Positions 1-8,201 are shown, numbered from the stretch's first letter. The stretch: DNA of 64,000 nucleotides from Halosaccharopolyspora lacisalsi (GCF_014137975.1 NZ_JACGWZ010000006.1:360324-424323), one strand, 5' to 3'. Program-made: numbers and translations. Notes: generated by a model not told the origin, from the letters alone.

Positions 1-318
1 ACCTGTGGGATTTTCGCAATCGGGTCAGTGAGCGCACAGTGCCGCAGGAGGCACGCTCCGCACGCGAACCAGTGGCTCGGCCACTGTGGGCCGTAGGCCC
101 CCAGACGTGGGCTGGCATCGGGAAGCCCCCCGACCGATGCCGGCCCACACCCTGTCGTCGGCACCGTCGTCGGCACCGGGACCCCCGCGGGTGTTCCCCC
201 TCCGCTGTACGGTTCGGCCGAAGAGCGCGCACCGCTCGGCGCGGAGCGGTTACCGGTGAACTATTCCCACCGGGCTGACGCGGCGCGGGTCCGGCCGGAT
301 GTCGCAGAATGGGTGCAC
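1..318. other. Gene-free left edge
   Basis: I find no convincing gene in the first 318 bases. The stretch holds a long hairpin (107-148), a short tandem duplication of a 12-mer (154-165 and 166-177), and from about 240 onward sequence that probably serves as promoter for what follows. A CAGAAT hexamer at 305-310 lies 8 nt before the first ATG considered here. Confidence 0.5.
107..148. terminator. Long hairpin, probable terminator
   Basis: Bases 107-121 and 134-148 form a 15-bp stem with one G-U pair and a 12-nt loop. No T-run follows, as is usual in actinobacteria. It probably ends a gene lying left of the window. Confidence 0.5.
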
Positions 319-492
319 ATGAGTACCGCACCCGCACAGCCGCGCGCCGACCGAAGCGCTCCGGCCGGCGTCGCCGACGATCTCGGCTTCATCGCTCGGG
401 TGCTGGAGACCCCGGCGGTGGCCTCCGCCGGTGACCGGTGCGCTCGACTGTTCACCGCTTCGCGGTATCGCCCCGAGCCCGGTGTCCGCTGA
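319..492 (+). CDS. Small hypothetical protein (57 aa)
   Basis: A 57-residue reading frame begins at the ATG at 319 and has third-position GC bias like the neighbouring real genes. It shows no membrane segment or motif I recognise. A CAGAAT hexamer 8 nt upstream could be a -10 element for near-leaderless transcription. The stop is 35 nt before the start chosen for the amidohydrolase. It could be a remnant of a longer gene. The call rests only on codon pattern and position. Confidence 0.3.
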   Translation: MSTAPAQPRADRSAPAGVADDLGFIARVLETPAVASAGDRCARLFTASRYRPEPGVR

Positions 493-526
493 TGATCGTT
501 TCAGTTCTCGCGTCGGGAGGCGTGGC

Positions 527-1921
527 GTGACCGTGTTGGATTCTCGTGGCCCCGATCCGCGCAACGGGTCGTCCCTCGATGATCAGGAAACCGTCGAGCG
601 GCCGGTCGGGGCCGGGGCGGTCGCCGTCGAGGAGAACGAGCCCGGTGTTTCGGGTTCCGCCGGGCCGGAAGCCGACAACGGCAGCACCATGTCCCCCGTG
701 GCATCCGGTGTCGAGTCCGGTCCGCGGGACCTGGCCGCGGGCCGCGGGCCAGCTTGGCTGGATGCGTGGATCGAGGCCAACGCACATCGCGTGCTGGCCT
801 GGCGCAGGCACATCCACGCCCATCCGGAGCTGTCCCGTGCCGAGTACGAGACCACGGCGTGGCTGACCGAACAGCTCACCAGCGTGGGGCTGCGTCCCCG
901 CACCCTGCCGGGCGGAACCGGCCTGCTCTGCGACATCGGCCCGGAAACCCACCAGCCGCGGCGTACGGTCGCGCTGCGGGCCGACATCGACGCGCTGCCG
1001 CTGGCCGAGGAGACCGGTCTCGACTTCGCCTCCACGGTGGGAGGCGCCGCGCACGCCTGCGGGCACGACGCGCACACCACGATCCTGCTGGGTGCGGCCC
1101 TGGCGCTGGCCACGGCACCGCACCTGCCCGGTCGCGTTCGGCTGATCTTCCAGCCCGCGGAGGAAACCATGCCGGGTGGGGCTCTGGACGTGCTGGCCGC
1201 CGGCGGCCTCGACGGCGTGGAACGGATCTTCGGACTGCACTGCGACCCGCGCATCCCCGTCGGTCAGGTCGGCACCAGGGCGGGGCCGCTGACTTCGGCC
1301 GCGGACCTGCTCGAACTCCGCCTGAGTTCGTCGGGAGGGCACACTTCGCGCCCGCACCTGACCGGGGACCTGGTGCACGCGCTGGGTACGGTGATCACGG
1401 GCTTGCCGACCCTGCTGTCCCGCAGGGTCGATCCGCGCAGCGGCACCGTGCTGGCCTGGGGCGCGGTGCACGCGGGTGAGGCACCGAACGCGATCCCCCA
1501 GCACGGTTTCGTGCGCGGCACGCTGCGGACGCGTGACCGTGAGACGTGGAGCGAGCTCGAACCGCTGGTGGAGGAACTCGTGCAGGGTTTGCTCGCCCCG
1601 CTGGGGGTCGGCTACGACCTGCACCACCGGCGCGGCGTGCCTCCGGTGGTCAACGATTCGCACAGCACCGAGCTGCTGCGAGCGGCGGTGGGCACGGCTC
1701 TCGGCGAGCAGGCTCGGACCGGCACGCCGCAGTCTTCCGGTGGCGAGGACTTCGGGTGGTACCTGGAGCACGTGCCGGGTTCCTTCGCCCGGCTCGGCGT
1801 GACCTCGGACGCGGGTGAGGCCAAGGACCTGCACCAGCCGAGTTTCGACCTCGACGAACGCGCTCTGCTGGTCGGCGTTCGCACGATGGTGCACGCCGCG
1901 TTGACCGCCCTGGACGACTGA
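527..1921 (+). CDS. M20 family amidohydrolase / metallopeptidase
   Basis: This is a zinc-dependent amidohydrolase of the M20D (AmiA/AmiB, hippurate hydrolase) family, hydrolysing an N-acyl or amide bond in the cytosol; the substrate cannot be read from sequence. After an N-terminal extension of about 75 residues the domain starts at AWLDAWIEANAHRVLAWR. Metal-binding signatures are HACGHD and PAEE, followed by the lid-domain motif HAGEAPNAIP. The GTG at 527 was chosen because GGGAGG (515-520) lies 6 nt upstream; an in-frame ATG at 689 would remove most of the extension, which looks unstructured. The position near lpdA matches amiA1/amiB1 of M. tuberculosis. Confidence 0.85.
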   Translation: MTVLDSRGPDPRNGSSLDDQETVERPVGAGAVAVEENEPGVSGSAGPEADNGSTMSPVASGVESGPRDLAAGRGPAWLDAWIEANAHRVLAWRRHIHAHPELSRAEYETTAWLTEQLTSVGLRPRTLPGGTGLLCDIGPETHQPRRTVALRADIDALPLAEETGLDFASTVGGAAHACGHDAHTTILLGAALALATAPHLPGRVRLIFQPAEETMPGGALDVLAAGGLDGVERIFGLHCDPRIPVGQVGTRAGPLTSAADLLELRLSSSGGHTSRPHLTGDLVHALGTVITGLPTLLSRRVDPRSGTVLAWGAVHAGEAPNAIPQHGFVRGTLRTRDRETWSELEPLVEELVQGLLAPLGVGYDLHHRRGVPPVVNDSHSTELLRAAVGTALGEQARTGTPQSSGGEDFGWYLEHVPGSFARLGVTSDAGEAKDLHQPSFDLDERALLVGVRTMVHAALTALDD

Positions 1922-2000
1922 CCGCTCGCGGATGCGGCGGCTTTCCCGAAAACCGGCGTCCCTCGCACGGCGCGACCGACGAATCGGTGGCTCGCCGACA

Positions 2001-2516
2001 TCAGCGGGCGTCGAAGGGAGCCGGATACCGGAAGGTGCCGCGAACCTCGGGATCGTGCCCGGTCAGCGGACATGCCTGGAAGGCGGGTTCCCATTCCGCC
2101 ACCGGCGGGTGGATACCGTGCTCGGCCGCAGGCCCGAACCCGAACCTCGGGTAGTAGTTCGGGGAGCCGAGCAACACGACGATCGGCTCGTCCAAGGCGT
2201 CCGCCGCGCCTAGGACGGCACGCATCAGCGCGCTGCCGACCCCGCGCCGCTGGTGGGCCGGGAGGACCCCGATCGGCCCCAACCCGAGTGCCGCGTGATC
2301 GTCGATCCGACCTCGGCTGCACACCACGTGTCCGACCACGGTCTCTTCCACGGCGACCAGGGACAGCCGCGGTAGCCATTCGGAGGTGTCGCGCAGCTCG
2401 TCGACGAGCGGAGCTTCCCGAGGTGTGCTTTCGGGAAGCTCGGGCCGGTGGAAGGCCGCCGCGTGCACGGCGTGGACGGCTGCGGCGTCCTGCGGGAGTT
2501 CACGGCGGATCAACAC
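2001..2516 (-). CDS. GNAT family N-acetyltransferase
   Basis: A 171-residue single-domain GNAT acetyltransferase transferring acetyl from acetyl-CoA to an unknown amine. The acetyl-CoA pyrophosphate-binding loop is visible as QRRGVGSALM, preceded by the beta-strand LGLGPIGVLP; the C-terminal part has NYYPRFGFGPA, typical of YhbS-like members. The GTG at 2516 starts the protein directly at the first beta strand (VLIRREL). Longer in-frame starts exist but would run toward the divergent neighbour. No clear ribosome binding site precedes it. It converges on the amidohydrolase gene. Confidence 0.75.
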   Translation of the reverse strand: MLIRRELPQDAAAVHAVHAAAFHRPELPESTPREAPLVDELRDTSEWLPRLSLVAVEETVVGHVVCSRGRIDDHAALGLGPIGVLPAHQRRGVGSALMRAVLGAADALDEPIVVLLGSPNYYPRFGFGPAAEHGIHPPVAEWEPAFQACPLTGHDPEVRGTFRYPAPFDAR

Positions 2517-2642
2517 CGGGCCAGTCTCGGTGTCGCCTTCTGAACTGCGCAAACGATTTTTCGCCGCGCTGACCGCCGCTCGGTTCGAGGAGTTCACCCG
2601 TTCGGGGTGAATCATCTGAGGCTGCGGCGGCCTCTTTTCGGT

Positions 2643-3314
2643 ATGAGCTCGAATATCGCCACCTCCGCCCCGGAACGGCACACCTCCGCCGCCGAGCACT
2701 CCCGGTACCGGGCGTTGTCGCGTACCGAAGCGGCACACCTGTTCGGCCCGGACGGCCTGCGGGAAGCGCTCGCTCGTCGGGAATGGGTGGAACTCTGGCC
2801 CGGGGTGGTCGTGCCGGGCCGATGCCGGAACGAGTCGACCACCCGTGGTGCGGCGGCACTGCTGCGCGCGGGACCCGCAGCGGTGTTGTCCGGCCTGACG
2901 GCGGCTGCCCTGCACGGATGCTCGACGGGAACGGTTCCGGTCACGGAGGTCACCATTCCCTACGACCGCCAGTTGCGTTCCCGTTCGGGGTTGGCCGTGC
3001 GCCAGGCCTCGATCAGGGAATCCGAGGTGGTCGAGCTGGACGGACTCCGGGTGCACGCCCTCGACGTGGCGCTGGCCGAGCTGCTGTGCGGCGGGCCGCA
3101 GCGCAGGGCACTGGCCTGCCTGGAGCAGGCGCTGGGCAGGCTGCCCCGGGCCAGCGCCGAGCAACTGCGGGGCCTCGTCGCCGAACGGATCGATCGTCGC
3201 GTCGACCGCAGAGGGACGCGAAGGGCAACCGCACTGCTGGAACTGGCTCGCGACCCGACCGTGGAGCGGGAGTCCCTCCGGGAACCTGCTGAGCGGCTCT
3301 CATCGCCTCCGTAG
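2643..3314 (+). CDS. AbiEi-like winged-helix protein, C-terminally truncated
   Basis: A 223-residue protein resembling the family annotated in actinobacteria as type IV toxin-antitoxin AbiEi or DUF559 proteins. The N-terminal winged helix (REALARREWVELWPGVVV) and middle domain (AAVLSGLTAAALHG, LDVALAELLC) are present. The family usually continues after the segment here reading GTRRATALLELARDP into a serine-rich linker and a very-short-patch-repair-like nuclease domain of about 100 residues. Here the frame ends about 20 residues later. It is therefore probably a truncated relic. The family is recalled, not searched. It starts divergently from the GNAT gene, 127 nt apart. Confidence 0.55.
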   Translation: MSSNIATSAPERHTSAAEHSRYRALSRTEAAHLFGPDGLREALARREWVELWPGVVVPGRCRNESTTRGAAALLRAGPAAVLSGLTAAALHGCSTGTVPVTEVTIPYDRQLRSRSGLAVRQASIRESEVVELDGLRVHALDVALAELLCGGPQRRALACLEQALGRLPRASAEQLRGLVAERIDRRVDRRGTRRATALLELARDPTVERESLREPAERLSSPP

Positions 3315-3346
3315 TAGTCCCCGGCCGAGAGACGCCCCGCGGGAGA

Positions 3347-3799
3347 CTAGGGGCCGAGGCTGTCGCAGGGGCGGTTGCGTAGCTCCTCGACGTAGTCGGC
3401 GGGAGCTCCGGCCGCCTCGGCGGCGTCGGCGATCACGCCGAGGTAGCGCGCGGAGGGGAGTCCGCCCTCGTAGGCGTCGAGGACGTACAGCCAGGCCAGG
3501 ACGGGTCCGTCCAGGGTCTGGATCCGCATCTTGAGCTTCTTGTGGATCCCGAGCTCGGAGCCTTCCCACCGGTCGAGCTGGGGTTGGTCCTCGGGACTGA
3601 CGTCGTAGAGCACGGTGAAGACCTGGGATCCGGGGGACTCGACGATCGTGGCGAGAGCGCCTTCCCAACCGAGGTTCTCACCACCGAAAGTGAGCCGCCA
3701 GTCCATGAGCCAACCGGAGCCCGCCACTGGCGAGTGCGGGGCTCGGTCCTTCATCTGGGCCGGGTCCATGTTGGACCCGTAGGCGGCGTAGAGCGGCAC
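3347..3799 (-). CDS. Gamma-glutamylcyclotransferase-like protein
   Basis: A 150-residue protein of the gamma-glutamylcyclotransferase (AIG2/BtrG-like) fold, which releases 5-oxoproline from gamma-glutamyl amines or peptides. The substrate-binding signature YGSNMDP lies at residues 7-13, and an acidic WEGSE segment in mid-protein may hold the catalytic glutamate. The length is typical. The GTG start is consistent with leaderless transcription from TATCCT (minus strand, 3807-3812) 7 nt upstream. It is transcribed divergently from lpdA; the same pair (Rv3304/lpdA) is adjacent in M. tuberculosis. Confidence 0.8.
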   Translation of the reverse strand: MPLYAAYGSNMDPAQMKDRAPHSPVAGSGWLMDWRLTFGGENLGWEGALATIVESPGSQVFTVLYDVSPEDQPQLDRWEGSELGIHKKLKMRIQTLDGPVLAWLYVLDAYEGGLPSARYLGVIADAAEAAGAPADYVEELRNRPCDSLGP

Positions 3800-3806
3800 G
3801 GCTCAC

Positions 3807-3812
3807 AGGATA
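3807..3812 (-). promoter_or_regulatory. -10 element, leaderless transcript
   Basis: On the minus strand TATCCT is followed after 7 nt by the GTG of the cyclotransferase-like gene, the spacing expected for a leaderless actinobacterial mRNA. Confidence 0.5.
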
Positions 3813-3962
3813 ACGACATCGCGACGCTCTGTCGGGTGGACGTGGCCGTATTTCGGAGGTGAAGCTCACCCGATTCGGTGGTGCCGCTCCCCCACAACGG
3901 CTTTGCTGCAGCGTACCGTTGACCCGTCGCCCCACAGGCCCGGTACGAGGAGGACAGCAGGA

Positions 3963-5366
3963 GTGACCCGTGTCGTCATCATGGGAGGTGGGCCGGCGGG
4001 ATACGAGGCGGCCCTCGTCGCCGCGCAGAACGGCGCGGACGTGACACTGATCGAGTCGCAGGGTCTGGGTGGGGCGTGTGTGCTCTACGACTGCGTGCCC
4101 TCGAAGACGTTCATCGCCTCGGCCGGGGCGCGTTCGTCGCTGCGCAACAGTCAGGAACTCGGCATCCACATCAAGGGTGGCGAGGCCGAGGTGGACTCCG
4201 CGGTGGTCCACGGCCGCGTGAAGGGACTGGCGCTGGCCCAGTCGGCGGACATCCGCTCCCGGGTGCGTCGTGAGGGCGTACGGATTCTCGGCGGCCACGC
4301 ACGGTTGATCAACGAACGGCAGGGACTGGCCCAGCACCACGTGCGGGCCGAGCTCCTCGACGGGGGCCAGGAGGACCTGGTCGCCGACGTCGTGCTGCTC
4401 TCCACCGGGGGAACCCCGCGCGTGCTGCCCGGAGCCGATCCCGACGGGGAACGGATCCTGACCTGGCGCCAGCTCTACGATCTCCACGAGTTGCCCGAGC
4501 ACCTGGCCGTGATCGGATCCGGGGTCACCGGTGTCGAGTTCGCCTCCGCCTACGCCGAGATGGGCGTGAAGGTGACGCTGGTTTCCAGCCGGGACCGGGT
4601 GCTGCCGCACGAGGACGCCGACGCGGCCGCCGTGCTGGAGGAGGTCTTCGCCGAACGGGACACCGAGGTCGTCAAGTACGCCAGGGCGCAACGCATCGAG
4701 CGCACCGAGTCCGGAGTGTCGATCCAGCTGGCCGACGGGCGCGAGCTGGAGGCCAGCCACGCGCTGATGACGGTCGGTTCGGTGCCCAACACCTCCGACA
4801 TCGGATTGGACCGTGTCGGCATCGAGACCGACCGCGGTGGTTACATCTCGGTGGACCGGGTTTCACGGACGCAGGTTCCCGGCATCTACGCGGGCGGTGA
4901 CTGCACCGGCGTGATGCCGTTGGCTTCCGTCGCGGCGATGCAGGGCCGCATCGCGATGTGGCACGCGCTGGGCGAGGGCGTGAGCCCGATCAAGCTCAAG
5001 ACGGTCGCGGCGAACGTCTTCACGCACCCGGAGATCGCCACGGTCGGCATCAGCCAGCAGTCGATCGAATCGGGCGAGGTCCCCGCCCGTACCGTGATGC
5101 TTCCGCTGGCGACGAACCCGCGCGCGAAGATGGAGGGACTGCGCCGGGGCTTTCTCAAGGTCTTCTGCCGCCCGGCCACGGGTGTGGTGGTCGGTGGTGT
5201 CGTCGTGGCGCCGGACGCCAGCGAGCTGATCCTGCCACTGGCGATGGCCGTGCAGAACCAGGTGACCGTGGAGGACCTGGCCAACACGTTCTCCGTGTAT
5301 CCGGCTCTGTCGGGCTCGCTGACCGAGGCCGGTCGCCAGCTCATGCGTCACGACGACCTCGACTGA
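3963..5366 (+). CDS. lpdA: NAD(P)H-quinone dehydrogenase LpdA
   Basis: A 467-residue FAD-dependent pyridine nucleotide-disulfide oxidoreductase, closest by synteny and sequence feel to LpdA (Rv3303c), which reduces quinones with NAD(P)H and contributes to redox defence. The N-terminal FAD-binding motif is GGGPAGYEAA; the NAD(P)-binding motif GSGVTGVEFA lies in mid-protein; YAGGDCTG is the second FAD motif. The disulfide region reads GGACVLYDCVPSKT: both cysteines are separated as in LpdA rather than the classical CXXXXC of lipoamide dehydrogenase. The GTG at 3963 is preceded by AGGAGG (3948-3953) with 9-nt spacing. The DCC-family gene follows after 38 nt and may be cotranscribed. Confidence 0.88.
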   Translation: MTRVVIMGGGPAGYEAALVAAQNGADVTLIESQGLGGACVLYDCVPSKTFIASAGARSSLRNSQELGIHIKGGEAEVDSAVVHGRVKGLALAQSADIRSRVRREGVRILGGHARLINERQGLAQHHVRAELLDGGQEDLVADVVLLSTGGTPRVLPGADPDGERILTWRQLYDLHELPEHLAVIGSGVTGVEFASAYAEMGVKVTLVSSRDRVLPHEDADAAAVLEEVFAERDTEVVKYARAQRIERTESGVSIQLADGRELEASHALMTVGSVPNTSDIGLDRVGIETDRGGYISVDRVSRTQVPGIYAGGDCTGVMPLASVAAMQGRIAMWHALGEGVSPIKLKTVAANVFTHPEIATVGISQQSIESGEVPARTVMLPLATNPRAKMEGLRRGFLKVFCRPATGVVVGGVVVAPDASELILPLAMAVQNQVTVEDLANTFSVYPALSGSLTEAGRQLMRHDDLD

Positions 5367-5404
5367 GGTGCGGGGGGACCGGGCACCGTGGAGACTGGGC
5401 GGCG

Positions 5405-5797
5405 ATGCCCGAACTTCCCGCACTGATCTACGACGGTGACTGCGGGTTCTGCACGCGTAGTGCCCGGTTGACCGAGAAGTTGCCCGTCCAGGCGCGTCTC
5501 GTTCCCTGGCAGGAAGCCGACTTGGCCGAACTGCGCGTGACCGAGGACCGTGCGCGCCACGAGGTGCTCTGGGTCGATGAGACCCGCCGCGTGTTCGGCG
5601 GTGCCTCGGCCGTGGCCGAACTGCTCAAGCACTGCGGTGGCCCCTGGGAATCGGTCGGAATGATCCTGAGCGCTCCCGTGGTGCGCACGATCGCCGACTG
5701 GGTGTATCGGCGGGTTTCGGAGAACCGCCATCGCCTGCCGGGAACGACTCCCGCCTGCCAGCTTCCTCCGGAGCGGCGCCCCGGCGCGGGGGCGTGA
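5405..5797 (+). CDS. Thiol-disulfide oxidoreductase DCC family protein (DUF393)
   Basis: A 130-residue DCC-family protein named for the DxxCxxC motif, seen here as YDGDCGFCTRS at residues 8-18. The family has a thioredoxin-like CXXC and is presumed to act in disulfide exchange, but no substrate is established. A downstream FGGASAVAELL segment is typical of the family. It lies 38 nt after lpdA on the same strand, which fits a redox role. The ATG at 5405 gives the usual length. Confidence 0.8.
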   Translation: MPELPALIYDGDCGFCTRSARLTEKLPVQARLVPWQEADLAELRVTEDRARHEVLWVDETRRVFGGASAVAELLKHCGGPWESVGMILSAPVVRTIADWVYRRVSENRHRLPGTTPACQLPPERRPGAGA

Positions 5798-5829
5798 AAA
5801 AGGGGAGGCGAGAGGTGGGCCGCATCGGC

Positions 5830-5835
5830 TAGCGT
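5830..5835 (+). promoter_or_regulatory. -10 element of the glycosyltransferase leader
   Basis: TAGCGT lies 6 nt upstream of a GTG that opens an 8-codon frame. A five-A run at 5797-5801 sits where WhiB7-dependent promoters carry an AT-rich element upstream of -35; that part is suggestive only. Confidence 0.45.
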
Positions 5836-5841
5836 GTGGAC

Positions 5842-5868
5842 GTGGCTTTCTACCAGTACTACCGCTGA
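5842..5868 (+). CDS. Candidate leader peptide MAFYQYYR
   Basis: An eight-codon frame (GTG start, TGA stop) encodes M-A-F-Y-Q-Y-Y-R. It would be translated from the very 5' end of the transcript if the TAGCGT hexamer 6 nt upstream is the -10 element. It ends 6 nt before the first of four consecutive hairpins, and 132 nt before an OleD-like macrolide glycosyltransferase gene. The arrangement is that of antibiotic-inducible leader peptides of macrolide-resistance genes. Five of eight residues are aromatic or arginine. An in-frame GTG at 5836 would add Val-Asp. No experimental support; short frames occur by chance. Confidence 0.45.
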   Translation: MAFYQYYR

Positions 5869-5874
5869 TTCCGG

Positions 5875-5971
5875 CAGCCGAGGACGGCTGATCCCGACGT
5901 CGCAGGAGCGCCCGCGACGTCTCTTCCTCCGGTGCGGGCCGTGCCCGCCCGTCGACGCTCCGTCCCGGAGC
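5875..5971 (+). promoter_or_regulatory. Putative attenuator: four tandem hairpins
   Basis: Four perfect stems follow the leader peptide: CAGCCG 5875-5880 with 5885-5890; GACGTCGC 5896-5903 with 5914-5921; GCGGGC 5934-5939 with 5943-5948; GCTCCG 5957-5962 with 5966-5971. The second is followed by a pyrimidine-rich TCTTCCTCC. A ribosome held at the leader stop codon would cover the 5' arm of the first stem. The downstream gene has its own AGGAG at 5987-5991. Confidence 0.5.
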
Positions 5972-6000
5972 GAGGTTTCCCGAATCAGGAGTAGTGCCTC

Positions 6001-7182
6001 ATGGCCGAGAAAGCTTGTCCCGAACCCGCGCACATCGCCTTCATGGCCGCGCCCGCGCACGGACACGTCAATCCCGGGCTCGGACTGGTCACCGAGCTCG
6101 TCGAGCGTGGTCACCGGGTCACCTACGCGATCAGCGACGAGTTCGCCCCGCAGGTCGCCACCGCCGGAGCGGCACCGGTGGTCTACGAGTCGACGCTGCC
6201 CTCGGAGAACGATCCGGAAGAGCAGTGGCCCGAGGACGCGGTAACGGGAACGAACATGTTCCTGGACGAGCTGGTCGCCGTCCTGCCGCAGATCGAGGAC
6301 GCCTACGACGGCGACCGGCCGGACCTGATCGTCCACGACATCGCCGGCTGGCAGGCACCGATCCTCGCCGCGAAGTGGGGCGTGCCGTGCGTGCAGCTGT
6401 CCCCGACCCACGTCGCCTTCGAAGGAATCGAGGACGATCCCCACTGGGCCGAGGTCCAGCAGGATCCGCGGATGGCGGAGTTCCACGCCCGCTTCGACGA
6501 GTTCCTGGGCAACCAGGGCGTGGAAATGACGGCCACGGACGTCATGACTCCGCGACGCTGCATCGTGACGATCCCGCGCTCGTTCCAGCACCGGGGTGAT
6601 GCCGTCGCCGACTCCTACACCTTCGTGGGGCCGCTGCTGAGCGAACGGTCTTCCCAGGGGGACTGGCAGGCACCGGACGACCGGCCGGTGCTGCTGATCT
6701 CGCTGGGTTCGGCCTACACCGACCAGCTCGACTTCTACCGCGAGTGCGTGCGCGCCTACGCCGATCTCGACTGGCACGTGGTGCTGTCGGTGGGCAGGTT
6801 CGTCGACCCGGCCGATCTCGGTGAGCTGCCCGCGAACTTCGAGGTGCGCCAGTGGGTGCCGCAGCTGCGAATACTGTCGCGGGCCGACGCTTTCATCACG
6901 CACGCGGGCATGGGCGGCACGATGGAGGCCCTGTACCACGGTGTACCGCTGATCGCCGTTCCCCAGGCCACCGACCAGTTCATCAACGCGCCCCGGATCG
7001 CCGAACTCGGACTCGGCCGGCACGTTCCCCGGGAGGAAGTGACCGCCGAAGGACTGCGCGAAGCACTGCTGAGCGTGTGCTCCGACGAGGACGTCCGGGC
7101 GCGCCTGGACGAGATGCGGCGCGAGATCCACGAGTCGGGCGGTCTCGGCCGGGCGGTCGAGATCCTCGAGGAGCACTTGTGA
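6001..7182 (+). CDS. OleD/MgtA-type macrolide glycosyltransferase
   Basis: A 393-residue GT1 enzyme of the MGT family, which in Streptomyces (OleD, OleI, MgtA) glucosylates the 2'-hydroxyl of macrolides using UDP-glucose and inactivates them; some members accept many phenolic acceptors. The N-terminal AHGHVNPGL carries the catalytic histidine (His20, counterpart of OleD His19). LIVHDIAGWQA includes the partner aspartate. The C-terminal nucleotide-sugar site reads QWVPQLRILSRADAFITH, then HAGMGGTMEAL and PQATDQFINA. Length is normal. AGGAG at 5987-5991 precedes the ATG by 9 nt. The upstream leader suggests induction by a ribosome-targeting drug (inference). The true substrate is unknown. Confidence 0.82.
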   Translation: MAEKACPEPAHIAFMAAPAHGHVNPGLGLVTELVERGHRVTYAISDEFAPQVATAGAAPVVYESTLPSENDPEEQWPEDAVTGTNMFLDELVAVLPQIEDAYDGDRPDLIVHDIAGWQAPILAAKWGVPCVQLSPTHVAFEGIEDDPHWAEVQQDPRMAEFHARFDEFLGNQGVEMTATDVMTPRRCIVTIPRSFQHRGDAVADSYTFVGPLLSERSSQGDWQAPDDRPVLLISLGSAYTDQLDFYRECVRAYADLDWHVVLSVGRFVDPADLGELPANFEVRQWVPQLRILSRADAFITHAGMGGTMEALYHGVPLIAVPQATDQFINAPRIAELGLGRHVPREEVTAEGLREALLSVCSDEDVRARLDEMRREIHESGGLGRAVEILEEHL

Positions 7183-7246
7183 CCGGACGGCTTCGAGCGG
7201 CGAAAAATCGGTGTCGCGAACCCGGGACCGTGCGCAGACTGACCAC

Positions 7247-7804
7247 ATGGATCAGCCGGCCGAACAACTGAACCACGACGGTGTTGGACTACGTCGTTGG
7301 CGTGCCGACGATGCGGACGAGGTGCTTCGCGCGATCGCGGAGTCACGGGAGCACCTCGCACCGTGGATGCCGTGGGCGTCCGGGGATTACGACCGCGATT
7401 CCGCCGTCCAGTACCTGACGCGGTGCGAATCCGACTGGCGGAACGGGGACGCGTTCAACTACGCGATCCTGTCCGAGGAAGGCGGGATCGTCGGTTGTTG
7501 CTGCTTGATGGCGCGGATAGGTCCGGGCGGGCTGGAGATCGGTTACTGGCTGCATCACGCCCACACCGGCCGGGGCATCGCCACCCGTGCGGCTGCCGCC
7601 CTGACCGACGAGGCGTTCCGGATCGGCGCTCAGCGGGTGGAGATCGTGCACGACACGGCCAACGTCCGCAGTCGTGCGGTACCGGAGCGGCTCGGCTTCA
7701 CCGAGGTCGAGCGCCGGGCTCCGGAGGAATCGACGAGCTCCGCCCAGGACGGAGTGGAGCTCGTCTGGCGCCGGGTGGCGACCGCCTGCGCGGGGGAGAG
7801 GTAA
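7247..7804 (+). CDS. RimJ/RimL-type GNAT acetyltransferase
   Basis: A 185-residue GNAT acetyltransferase of the RimJ/RimL type, which acetylates N-terminal amines or small molecules with acetyl-CoA. LRRWRADDADEVLRAI opens the domain; the acyl-CoA loop region reads EIGYWLHHAHTGRGIAT and the C-terminal part ANVRSRAVPERLGFTEV, the standard N-x-x-S-x-x-x-x-E-R-L-G-F form. The target is unknown. It begins 64 nt after the glycosyltransferase gene and could be read through from it, giving two drug-modifying-type enzymes in a row, though family membership does not prove this. Confidence 0.8.
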   Translation: MDQPAEQLNHDGVGLRRWRADDADEVLRAIAESREHLAPWMPWASGDYDRDSAVQYLTRCESDWRNGDAFNYAILSEEGGIVGCCCLMARIGPGGLEIGYWLHHAHTGRGIATRAAAALTDEAFRIGAQRVEIVHDTANVRSRAVPERLGFTEVERRAPEESTSSAQDGVELVWRRVATACAGER

Positions 7805-7835
7805 CACCACACCGTCCGGGATCGATTCACATGCA

Positions 7836-8201
7836 GTGATCACCCAAGAACACGAAGACACTCAAGAGGGCGCGGGCAGTGCTCCGGCGAGACCGGAGGA
7901 CAACGACGGCTACGTTCTCGCCTCGGTAGTGCTGGCGTTCATCGGGGTCGTGAGCGGACTGGTGCCTTTCACCGAACAGGTGAGCTTCGCGTGCGGGGCG
8001 GTGGCGGCCCTGTGCGGTGCTTTCGGCTACATCCGTACGACGAGCGCGGTGGCGCTGGCCGGAATGGTGCTGGGGCTGGTCGCGGTGGTGGTCGGCGCCG
8101 TGGGGGCCGACTCGGCCGACGTCGTCGATCGCGAGTTCAACCATCGGATCGAGCGGACGAACGCGCCGTGCCGGCCCGGTGCCGGGTACAGCTGCGAGTG
8201 A
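7836..8201 (+). CDS. Small membrane protein, hypothetical
   Basis: A 121-residue protein with an acidic N-terminal tail, two or three hydrophobic segments (VLASVVLAFIGVVSGLVPF, a middle one around CGAVAALCGAFGY, and VALAGMVLGLVAVVVGAV) and a short C-terminal domain with two cysteines (APCRPGAGYSCE). The layout resembles DUF4190-like proteins, but I do not recognise it firmly. The GTG at 7836 lacks an obvious ribosome binding site. It follows the acetyltransferase by 31 nt on the same strand. Confidence 0.6.
   Translation: MITQEHEDTQEGAGSAPARPEDNDGYVLASVVLAFIGVVSGLVPFTEQVSFACGAVAALCGAFGYIRTTSAVALAGMVLGLVAVVVGAVGADSADVVDREFNHRIERTNAPCRPGAGYSCE

Noticed and set aside
154..177. Tandem 12-mer GTCGTCGGCACC
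   Set aside because: Only two units and no spacer structure; not a CRISPR or a meaningful repeat array.
452..1894. 480-codon open frame on the minus strand opposite the M20 gene
   Set aside because: Arg/Gln/His-rich antisense shadow of a GC-rich gene; the plus strand carries clear motifs.
6001..7182. Reading the glycosyltransferase as part of an antibiotic biosynthesis cluster
   Set aside because: No polyketide, peptide synthetase or sugar-tailoring genes lie near it; self-standing resistance or detoxification fits better.
5428..7248. 606-codon minus frame opposite the DCC and glycosyltransferase genes
   Set aside because: Spans two unrelated plus-strand genes with recognised motifs; typical shadow.
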